Source: CAZRIP01 sp964600165
Lineage (GTDB): Bacteria > Elusimicrobiota > Elusimicrobia > UBA1565 > UBA9628
DNA: 6,481 nt
Reading direction: 5' to 3'
Assembly (NCBI GenBank): GCA_964600165.1
Contig: CAZRIP010000152.1
Coordinates: 1-6,481 of the forward strand
Part shown: positions 1-6,041 of the stretch, piece after piece
Position numbering within the stretch: position 1 is the first letter of the stretch
How the letters are laid out: each line of letters opens with the position of its first letter
Translations under genes and position numbers: made by a program
Notes under the pieces: generated by a model
Databases searched by the model: none
Told to the model about the DNA's origin: nothing
Seen by the model: only the letters and a program-made list of their open reading frames with translations

Positions 1-1
1 G

Positions 2-1048
2 TGCCTCGGCGCGCGCATCGGCCCGAGGTGCGAGATCGAGGCCATCGACTTGATCAATCCCGACCTGGTGGAGATGGACGCCGAATGCTTCGTGGCCGAT
101 CTCGTGCTCATGGGCGCGCCGCGCGTGCGCTCGGGTTGGATGACGCTCGGCAAGACGCGCCTGGGCAGCCGCGTGTTCGTCGGCAACAGCGCCATTCTTC
201 CCGAGGGCACGACGCTGCGGGATAACGTCCTGGTCGGAGTTCTTTCGTTGGCTCCCGAGACGCGGGGCGCGCCGGCGCCGGAAGGCACGACGTGGCTGGG
301 CTCGCCCGCGATCTCCCTGCCCACGCGCTATCGCAGCGCGCGCTTCTCCGAGGAGCAGACGTTCAGGCCGCCGCGGCGCCTCGTGGCTCTGCGCCTCTAC
401 ATCGAGCTTTTCCGAGTGATCCTCCCCTCGACGTTCTTCGTTTTCCTCGCGGCCAACATCATCAACCTGATCGACATCCTGCAAGACTCGATGAGCGTCG
501 GGCGGCTGCTCGCGCTGCTGCCCTTGCTTTACGCGGCCGCGGGCGTGCTCTCGATCGCGATCACGGCGCTGATCAAGTGGACGCTCGTCGGCCGTTTCGA
601 GCCGGGAGAAAAGCCGTTCTGGTGCGGCTTCGTCTGGCGCAACGACATCGTCACCGGCGTCTATCAGAACCTCTGCGACCTGTTCTTTCTGGGCATCCTG
701 CGCGGCACGCCCTTCATCGCCTGGGCGCTGCGCGCGCTCGGGATGCGGGTCGGGCGCCGCTGCTACATCGACAGCACGTGGTTCACCGAGTTCGACCTCG
801 TCGAGCTCGGCGACGAGTGCGCGCTCAACGAGAACGCGAACCTGCAGACGCATCTTTTCGAGGATCGCGTCATCAAGATGGGGACGGTGCGCGTCGGCGA
901 GCGCTGCGCGGTGGGCGCGATGTCGACGGCGCTTTACGACACGCGGATGGAGCCCGGCTCCTCTCTCGGCGACCTGTCGCTCCTGATGAAAGGCGAGCGG
1001 CTGCCCGCCGGCACGCGTTGGGTCGGGATCCCCGCGCGCGGAGCTTGA
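2..1048 (+). CDS. Pls/PosA-type NRPS terminal-domain protein, C-terminal part (5' truncated)
   Basis: The frame is already open at base 2 and ends at TGA 1046-1048, giving 348 residues; the real start is upstream of the window. The visible part begins with imperfect hexapeptide-like turns (GARIGPRCEIEAI) and the acyltransferase-type phrase WLGSPA. Three hydrophobic stretches follow, around IELFRVILPSTFFVFLAA, LLALLPLLYAAAGVLSIAI and NLCDLFFLGIL. A second left-handed beta-helix block comes next (GMRVGRRCYIDS, VELGDECALNENANLQTH, VRVGERCAVGAMS), ending in WVGIPA. Two hexapeptide segments around a membrane region match the C-terminal domain of Pls/PosA non-ribosomal peptide synthetases (TIGR02353-like), linked in known members to polylysine-type or similar homopolymer synthesis. 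Whether an adenylation and carrier domain precedes it here cannot be seen; a membrane hexapeptide acyltransferase is the alternative. Family assignment is from recalled domain pattern. Confidence 0.82.
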   Translation, partial: CLGARIGPRCEIEAIDLINPDLVEMDAECFVADLVLMGAPRVRSGWMTLGKTRLGSRVFVGNSAILPEGTTLRDNVLVGVLSLAPETRGAPAPEGTTWLGSPAISLPTRYRSARFSEEQTFRPPRRLVALRLYIELFRVILPSTFFVFLAANIINLIDILQDSMSVGRLLALLPLLYAAAGVLSIAITALIKWTLVGRFEPGEKPFWCGFVWRNDIVTGVYQNLCDLFFLGILRGTPFIAWALRALGMRVGRRCYIDSTWFTEFDLVELGDECALNENANLQTHLFEDRVIKMGTVRVGERCAVGAMSTALYDTRMEPGSSLGDLSLLMKGERLPAGTRWVGIPARGA

Positions 1049-1060
1049 TCAGCGCGCGGG
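1031..1060. repeat. GC-only inverted repeat over the convergent stop codons
   Basis: A perfect 9-base inverted repeat pairs cccgcgcgc (1031-1039) with gcgcgcggg (1052-1060) around a 12-base loop that contains both stop codons. The arms lie inside the last codons of the two converging genes. There is no T-run on either side, so it is not a standard intrinsic terminator, but it is the only hairpin candidate seen at this junction and could slow polymerase or protect 3' ends in both directions. In DNA this rich in GC such repeats also arise by chance. Confidence 0.4.
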
Positions 1061-2452
1061 CGGCGCGGTGATCTCTTGCAGGTTGAGGCCCAGCAGCGGC
1101 CAGCTCGCGTTGAAGTAGCGGTAGAAGTAATCGAGCGCCGGGTCGTCCTCGACCTGCTTGCCGAACGCGGCGTGCCGCACGTAGAGAACTTTCCCCTTCC
1201 GGATCAGCAAGACCTGATGGCTGACCATCGTCGGCTGGTCCGGCTGGTCGGCGCGCACGAGATTGGCGAGCGTCCCGGACGGGATGCGGTCGAGGAGCTG
1301 CGGCAGGGCCTGGATCGGCACGTAGGGCAGCGCGGCCATCTCGTCTTCGAACCGCGCGCCGGCGTCGCGCAGGTGCCCGAGGCGCCGCTCCTTTTCGGCC
1401 TCCTCGTCGCCGAAGCCCTGGATGTCGGCGGTGCTCTTGTGGAGATACCACTCCCGCTTCGAGACCTTCTTGGTCGCCGTGCGCGCCTTGTCCGGCGCCA
1501 CGTCCAGGGTGACGTCCTTCAAGTAGCCGGCCCAGCGGTTGTGCGGGACCCAGTCGAGCTCGGTGAAATGATTGCGGCTTTCGTAAGAGACCAGGCCGTC
1601 CTTATAGCGGATCTTCTGAAGGGTCTTGAGCGCTTGGTCGAAGTCGGGCTCGAGGGCGAGGGCCATCACCTGCTCGACGAAGGTCGTGCAGTCGACATGG
1701 CGGAAGTCATATAGAGGAAGGCGGTCGTACTCGCCGGACGTCCCCTCGCCGAGCGGTCCTAAGACGTACGGCGTGCCGATAAACCGCTCGCTGACGCGCT
1801 CCACGCGCTCGGGCAGCGTTCGGCTTTTTTTGTGGATCTTCTTGAGCTCCCTGGCGATCTGACGCTCGCTGAGCTCGTGGAATGGCGCGGCGCCCGCGGC
1901 CTTGGCCGGCCACGCGACGAGCAGGATCAGCGCCGCCGCCGCGGCGGGCTTGCGCCAGGCGCGGGCATACAGGACCAGCGAGCCGATCCCGAGGGATGAC
2001 ATCACGAGCGTCACGGTGCGTCCGACGAAGGGCAGGAGCCCGGCGGCGTAGACGACCCCGAAGCCGATGAGGGCGGCGAGGTAGGGCCTTTCCTCTATCG
2101 GCGCGCGCCGCGCGAGCGTGCCGACGACGACGAGCGAGACGGCCTGCCCGGCGTAGGCGACCGTCGCCACGACGCAGACGAGCGCGGTGAGCGCGAACAG
2201 CGCGACGGGCGCCGAAGGGCCGTGCGGCCCCTCGATCCAGCGCGAGAAAATGAAGACGATCGCGAAGAACACCCCGATCATGGCGACGCCGTGCAGCAGG
2301 GCCGCGCCGGTGCGCGTGAGGCCGAGCCGGCAGGAAGACGAGAACGTCGTCGACCGCCCCTTGAGGGCGAGCCAGGCCAGCGGCAGCGGCAAGAAACCGA
2401 AGATCGGCGCGTAGCGCCATACGCGCAGGACCAAGCCGATCAAGAACGCCAT
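1049..2452 (-). CDS. Polytopic membrane protein with C-terminal DUF1460 (amidase-like, NlpC/P60 superfamily) domain
   Basis: From ATG at 2452 this encodes 467 residues. Residues 1-190 carry about six hydrophobic segments (near 14-31, 49-70, 81-112, 125-143, 147-163 and 169-188) of no family I recognise; the last, after RAWRK and ending AKAAGA, resembles an export signal. Residues about 190-467 look like DUF1460 (PF07313, N-acetylmuramoyl-L-alanine amidase-like): HVDCTTFVEQ with candidate nucleophile Cys255, SRNHFTELDW (292-301), candidate catalytic His412 in VSHQVLLI, and His427 in VRHAAF. The domain probably lies outside the cytoplasmic membrane and may cut peptidoglycan peptides or a related amide, by family analogy. 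The gene diverges from the kinase and converges with the Pls-type gene. The start is uncertain: GGAGGA lies 20 bases before this ATG, too far to be ideal, and 8 bases before an in-frame ATT at 2464. The frame stays open much further upstream, antisense to the kinase, which is taken as chance. Confidence 0.85.
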   Translation of the reverse strand: MAFLIGLVLRVWRYAPIFGFLPLPLAWLALKGRSTTFSSSCRLGLTRTGAALLHGVAMIGVFFAIVFIFSRWIEGPHGPSAPVALFALTALVCVVATVAYAGQAVSLVVVGTLARRAPIEERPYLAALIGFGVVYAAGLLPFVGRTVTLVMSSLGIGSLVLYARAWRKPAAAAALILLVAWPAKAAGAAPFHELSERQIARELKKIHKKSRTLPERVERVSERFIGTPYVLGPLGEGTSGEYDRLPLYDFRHVDCTTFVEQVMALALEPDFDQALKTLQKIRYKDGLVSYESRNHFTELDWVPHNRWAGYLKDVTLDVAPDKARTATKKVSKREWYLHKSTADIQGFGDEEAEKERRLGHLRDAGARFEDEMAALPYVPIQALPQLLDRIPSGTLANLVRADQPDQPTMVSHQVLLIRKGKVLYVRHAAFGKQVEDDPALDYFYRYFNASWPLLGLNLQEITAPPAR

Positions 2453-2472
2453 CGCCGCTACAATAACAAAAA

Positions 2473-2478
2473 TCCTCC
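2473..2478 (-). promoter_or_regulatory. Shine-Dalgarno-like GGAGGA upstream of the DUF1460 gene
   Basis: On the minus strand GGAGGA reads from 2478 to 2473. It is 8 bases from an in-frame ATT codon at 2464 and 20 bases from the first in-frame ATG at 2452. No in-frame ATG, GTG or TTG lies nearer. If the site is used, either initiation is at ATT, giving a protein four residues longer, or the spacing to ATG is abnormally long. Confidence 0.45.
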
Positions 2479-2486
2479 GGAAGGGC

Positions 2487-2515
2487 TTGAAAAAATCGAG
2501 ACCCCCGGCTATACT
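2487..2515 (+). promoter_or_regulatory. Sigma-70-type promoter for the kinase-peptidase-glycosidase operon
   Basis: TTGAAA at 2487-2492 and TATACT at 2510-2515 are separated by exactly 17 bases; each differs from the Escherichia coli consensus at one position (TTGACA, TATAAT). The expected transcription start, about seven bases after the -10 box, is near 2522, only about three bases before the kinase ATG at 2525. This implies a leaderless or nearly leaderless transcript, and no Shine-Dalgarno sequence is seen before that ATG. Confidence 0.65.
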
Positions 2516-2524
2516 CCGTGGCCC

Positions 2525-4720
2525 ATGAGAAAAAAACGCGCGATGAGTCGCTTTTGGTCGGTGCTTCTGCTCGCCTCGGCCTTGGCCGCGCCTGCGGCGG
2601 CCGGCGGCGCGGCGGGAGCCGCGTCTCCGCCTCCAGCGTCCGGCGGCGCGTCCTCGGGGGGCTCCGGCGTCAGCTCGCTCGCCCAGGCCATCAACAAGAA
2701 GCTGTCGGACGTCAAGAACGACAATGCGACGGTCTCCGGCGACGCGGCGGCCCTCGACTCCGCGCAGCGCGCCGTCAGCTACGACCAATCCGCGACGATC
2801 CTCAGGCCGATGTGCGCCGGCTGCGCCGTCATGGCGACGATCCCGTATTGCCAGGCGTATCCGGAGAAATGCGCGACCGACGCCTCGGCCTTCGCGACCG
2901 CGCAGACCCAGATGACGGGCGACCAGACGACTCTCACGGCGGACAGCAATCAGCTCGCTCAGCTCCAGGCCATGGTGTCCGGCGTCTCGGCTTCGACTCT
3001 GGAGTCGAGCCCTACCGACCCGGCGGCGGCCGGCCCGCGCTCTCTTTCGGGCGGCGGGCTCGACCCGTTCGCCGCGCAAAGAGGCGGCGGCAACGTCCGC
3101 GCCGTCAATCTCAACCCCGACGCGCAAGACATCGCCAAGCTGCAAGGTCCGATCACCGCGGACGCCGCGGGAACGGATCAAGCGTCGAGCCAAGCGGGCT
3201 TCCAAGCCGCCTCGATGATCGCGACTGCGTCCGGGCGGCCGTCCGCTCCCGACGTGCTCAACTCGCGCGTGGCGGTCCCCACGTTCGAGGCCGGGGCCGG
3301 AGCGCCGTCGGGGAGCTTGACGCGCGCGGCGCAGTCCAAGCTCATGATCGGCGACTTTCGCGGCGCGTTGACCGACGCGCTCGCGGCGGTGCAATCGGAT
3401 CCCAAGGATCCCCTCGGCTATCTGCGCGCCGGCCAGGCTTACGCCAAGCTCGAGCAGTACGGCGACGCGGAGGGCATGGCGCGCCGCACGCTCGCCCTCG
3501 ATCCCAACAACGCCGAGGCGTGGAAGGATCTTGCCGTCGCGATCGTGCTGGCCAAGCAGGGCCGCTATAAAGAGGCTCTCGACGCCGCGCTGACGGCGGT
3601 CAGGCTCGACCCGGGCCTCTCGCAGGCTTGGGCGATCGCGGCCTACGCCGCGGGCAAGCTCGGCGACGAGAAAGGCCGCCTCGCCTACCTTCAAAAGGCC
3701 GCGGCGCTCGACCCCCGCTATCAATCCGTGGCCTCGGGCGCCGACGACGACGACGCTTTGATCGGCGAAGCCAAGTCGCGCGCGCCGGGCGCTCCGGCCG
3801 GCGGCTTCCCCTGGGGCTTGGCGGCCGGCGCGGCGGCGGCCCTGGCGCTGGCCGGCGGCGGCTTGGCGGCCTGGCGGCTCAAGCGTCCCCGGGCGGCCGT
3901 CGCTCTCGCGTCCGTCGCTCTCGCGCCCACGCTCGGCAAGTACCGGCTCGGACCGCTCATCGGGCGCGGCGGCATGGGCGAGGTCTTCCTCGCGAGCGAC
4001 TCGCAGCTCGGCCGCGCCGTCGCCGCCAAGAAGATGAGCCGCTCTTTGTCGGACGCGGGTCTGAGCGCCCGGCAGCTTTTCGTCGCCCAGGCCCGCTCGG
4101 CCGCGCAGCTGCGCCACCCCGCCATCGTGGGCGTCTACGAGATCCTCGAGGCGGGCGACGACGTCTATTTGGTCTTCGAGCTCGTGCGCGGAAAGACCGT
4201 CCAGGAGCTCGTCGCCGACTCCGGGCGCATGGCGCCGCGCCGGGCCGCGGACCTGCTGCGGCCGGTCTGCGAGGCGCTCGACTACGCGCACGCCCGACAA
4301 GTCGCGCACCGCGACGTCAAGCCCGCGAACATCATGGTGACGGCCGAGGGCTACGTCAAGCTGATGGACTTCGGCGCGGCGCGCTCGCTGGCCGCCGGGG
4401 CCTCGGAACGCACGATGCGCGTCTTCGGCACGCCGGCCTACATGGCCCCCGAGGCCGAGGCGGGCGTGATCTGCAAGGAAGGCGACGTGTTCTCCCTCGG
4501 CGCCACGCTCTACGAGATGGTCGCCGGCCGCCCGCCCTTCGACGGCGCCGCGGCCGCCGCGGACAAGGCCGCCGGCCGCTTCGCGCCCGCGAGCGCGATC
4601 GCGCCCGGCGTCTCCCCCGCCGTCGACGCCGTCATCGCGCGCGCGCTGAGGCCTTCTCCGCAGGAGCGCTTCCGCTCCGCCGGCGAGCTCGACGCGGCGC
4701 TGCGCGCGGCCCTTGGCTGA
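2525..4720 (+). CDS. Signal peptide, TPR repeats, membrane helix and C-terminal Hanks-type Ser/Thr protein kinase
   Basis: This encodes 731 residues. Residues 1-26 form a signal peptide (MRKKRAMSRFWSVLLLASAL, then AAPAAA as a likely cleavage region). A low-complexity Ala/Gly/Ser/Pro stretch follows, then four cysteines at 97, 100, 109 and 116 (C-x2-C-x8-C-x6-C). About four TPR units span 264-400, with repeated endings such as LALDPNN, VRLDPGL and AALDPRY. A hydrophobic helix at 429-450 is followed by RLKRPR, placing the C-terminus in the cytoplasm. The kinase domain starts near 473: glycine loop IGRGGMGEVF (479-488), ATP lysine Lys502, HRDVKPAN (595-602) with catalytic Asp597, DFG (615-617), GTPAYMAPE (635-643) and DVFSLG (654-659). 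It should phosphorylate Ser/Thr on unknown proteins, with the exported TPR part as a possible sensor or assembly platform. Oddly, the usual alpha-C Glu aligns with Gln522. ATG 2543 (Met7) is an alternative start; the promoter position and signal peptide exclude longer upstream frames. It leads a tight operon. Confidence 0.94.
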   Translation: MRKKRAMSRFWSVLLLASALAAPAAAGGAAGAASPPPASGGASSGGSGVSSLAQAINKKLSDVKNDNATVSGDAAALDSAQRAVSYDQSATILRPMCAGCAVMATIPYCQAYPEKCATDASAFATAQTQMTGDQTTLTADSNQLAQLQAMVSGVSASTLESSPTDPAAAGPRSLSGGGLDPFAAQRGGGNVRAVNLNPDAQDIAKLQGPITADAAGTDQASSQAGFQAASMIATASGRPSAPDVLNSRVAVPTFEAGAGAPSGSLTRAAQSKLMIGDFRGALTDALAAVQSDPKDPLGYLRAGQAYAKLEQYGDAEGMARRTLALDPNNAEAWKDLAVAIVLAKQGRYKEALDAALTAVRLDPGLSQAWAIAAYAAGKLGDEKGRLAYLQKAAALDPRYQSVASGADDDDALIGEAKSRAPGAPAGGFPWGLAAGAAAALALAGGGLAAWRLKRPRAAVALASVALAPTLGKYRLGPLIGRGGMGEVFLASDSQLGRAVAAKKMSRSLSDAGLSARQLFVAQARSAAQLRHPAIVGVYEILEAGDDVYLVFELVRGKTVQELVADSGRMAPRRAADLLRPVCEALDYAHARQVAHRDVKPANIMVTAEGYVKLMDFGAARSLAAGASERTMRVFGTPAYMAPEAEAGVICKEGDVFSLGATLYEMVAGRPPFDGAAAAADKAAGRFAPASAIAPGVSPAVDAVIARALRPSPQERFRSAGELDAALRAALG

Positions 4721-6041
4721 TCATCCTTCGGAGGTCGTCGCCCTCCTCCAGAAGCTGCTGCGGTTCGACACCACCAATCCGCCCGGCAACGAGCGCCCTT
4801 GCGCCGAGTTCATCGCCGAGCTGCTGTCAAAGGAAGGCATCGAGCCGGCGCTCGTCGAGACGGACTCCGCGCGCGCCAACGTCGTCGCGCGCCTGAAGGG
4901 CGACGGCTCGAAGCCGCCGCTGCTGCTCTCGGCGCATCTCGACGTCGTGCCGGCCATGGACGGCTGGAGGCATCCCCCCTTCGCCGGCGAGATCCACGAC
5001 GGCTACCTTTGGGGCCGCGGGGCCGTCGACATGAAGCACATGGCGGCGATGAGCCTCGTGGCGCTGTTCACGCTCAAGCGGCGCGGCGTACGCCTTTCGC
5101 GCGACGTGATCTTCGCCGGCGTCGCCGACGAGGAGATCGGCGGCAGGTTCGGGGCCGGCTACCTGGTCGATCATCGGCCCGAGCTCATCCGCGCGGAGTA
5201 TTGCATGACGGAGGCCGGCGGCATCGCCGTGCCGATGGACAAGAAGATCGTCGTCGCCGTGCAGACGGCGCAAAAGGGCTACGTCTGGTTCCGGATGAAG
5301 GCGCGCGGCGAGGCGGGCCACGGCAGCAAGCCGAAAAAAGACGCGGCGATCGAGCGGCTCGCCGCGGCCGTGCTCGAGCTTTCGCGCCGCCCGCTCGAGT
5401 ACCGGCTCACGAGAACGGCGTCCGCGTTCCTCGACTGCGTCGCGCGCGCGCAGGGCGGCGCCGGCGCGGCCGCGATCAAGGCGCTCAAGTCCAAGGCGAC
5501 GGCCCGGACGGCCCTGCGGCTGCTGCCGCGGGAGCGGCGCGAGACGTTCAACGCCATGCTCCACGAGACCGCCGCCGTGACCGGCCTCGTCGCCGGCGTC
5601 AACGCCGCCAACGTGATCCCGTCGGAGGCGTCGGCCGTCGTCGACGGGCGCTACCTCCCGGGCACGACGCTCGAGAAGTTCATGAGCCTCGTGCGCGGCG
5701 TCGTCGGCCCCGGCATCGAGCTCGAGCCCTTCGACTCGGCCGACGGCCTCGAGACCGAGGCGGAGGGCCCGCTCTGGGACGTGATCAAGAGCGTGATGGA
5801 GCGCCGCCTGCCCGGCTGCGTCGTCGCGCCCAACATGATCACCGGGATGACGGACGCCAAGGACTACGCCCGCCTCGGCATCAAGACCTACGGCTTCTCT
5901 CCGATCAAGCTCGAGAAAGGCGAGTCGTTCGCGGAACTTTACCACGCGCCCAATGAAAGGATCTCGGTCGCGGGCCTAGAGCAAGGCTCGTCGTGGCTTT
6001 ACGACGTCGTCGAGGAGTTTGCTAAAGTGTCCGCGACATGA
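4713..6041 (+). CDS. M20-family metallopeptidase (ArgE/DapE/ACY1/CPG2 type)
   Basis: This encodes 442 residues, a usual length for M20 enzymes, which are cytoplasmic or exported di-metal amidohydrolases acting on peptides or N-acylated amino acids. Conserved signs appear in order: RFDTTNPPGNE (17-27), SAHLDVVP with ligands His75 and Asp77, GRGAVDMK with bridging Asp106, ADEEIGG with general base Glu140 and ligand Glu141, Glu167 in TEAGG as a likely ligand, GHGSKP with His203 in the lid domain, and YHAPNERI with ligand His411. The catalytic set is therefore complete. No signal peptide is seen, so cytoplasmic action is likely. The start is TTG at 4713, overlapping the kinase stop by 8 bases; no ATG or GTG fits and no clear ribosome site precedes it, suggesting translational coupling. 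The exact substrate (dipeptide, acyl-amino acid, succinyl-diaminopimelate) cannot be told from sequence; it is not typical enough for a gene name. Confidence 0.95.
   Translation: MADHPSEVVALLQKLLRFDTTNPPGNERPCAEFIAELLSKEGIEPALVETDSARANVVARLKGDGSKPPLLLSAHLDVVPAMDGWRHPPFAGEIHDGYLWGRGAVDMKHMAAMSLVALFTLKRRGVRLSRDVIFAGVADEEIGGRFGAGYLVDHRPELIRAEYCMTEAGGIAVPMDKKIVVAVQTAQKGYVWFRMKARGEAGHGSKPKKDAAIERLAAAVLELSRRPLEYRLTRTASAFLDCVARAQGGAGAAAIKALKSKATARTALRLLPRERRETFNAMLHETAAVTGLVAGVNAANVIPSEASAVVDGRYLPGTTLEKFMSLVRGVVGPGIELEPFDSADGLETEAEGPLWDVIKSVMERRLPGCVVAPNMITGMTDAKDYARLGIKTYGFSPIKLEKGESFAELYHAPNERISVAGLEQGSSWLYDVVEEFAKVSAT

Larger units (their letters stand above)
2453..2524. other. Divergent intergenic region
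   Basis: This 72-base stretch is the only real gap between genes in the window and is visibly richer in A/T than the genes around it. It holds the plus-strand promoter for the kinase operon and a minus-strand Shine-Dalgarno-like site. A minus-strand promoter is less clear: TATAGC (2513-2508) and TATTGT (2465-2460) are possible -10 boxes, but neither has a good -35 partner at 16-18 bases. No operator-like palindrome was recognised. Confidence 0.7.

Noticed and set aside
1810..1835. T-run near 1825-1831 as a terminator
   Set aside because: It lies inside the DUF1460 gene, encodes a lysine pair on the minus strand, and has no clear hairpin directly before it.
2222..2524. In-frame extension of the kinase upstream to a GTG at 2222
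   Set aside because: It would run antisense through the DUF1460 gene's membrane domain and cross the promoter at 2487-2515, and it would bury the signal peptide at 2525 inside the protein.
3811..3900. GC-rich repeated ggcggc-like tract as a possible DNA repeat element
   Set aside because: It encodes the Ala/Gly/Leu-rich membrane helix of the kinase, which explains the repetition.
2453..4309. A very long minus-strand open frame continuing upstream of the DUF1460 gene across the kinase gene
   Set aside because: It is antisense to the well-supported kinase gene, its translation is Arg/Gly/Ala-rich without recognisable domains, and such stop-free antisense frames are expected where third positions are mostly G or C.
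4717..4722. A second TGATCA-containing gene junction, matching the one at 1046-1051
   Set aside because: It arises from the kinase stop followed by peptidase codons on the same strand; two occurrences of a six-base word carry no weight.
4827..5945. Minus-strand open frame of 372 codons opposite the peptidase gene
   Set aside because: The plus strand encodes an M20 enzyme with every catalytic motif; the opposite translation is low-complexity and has no motif.
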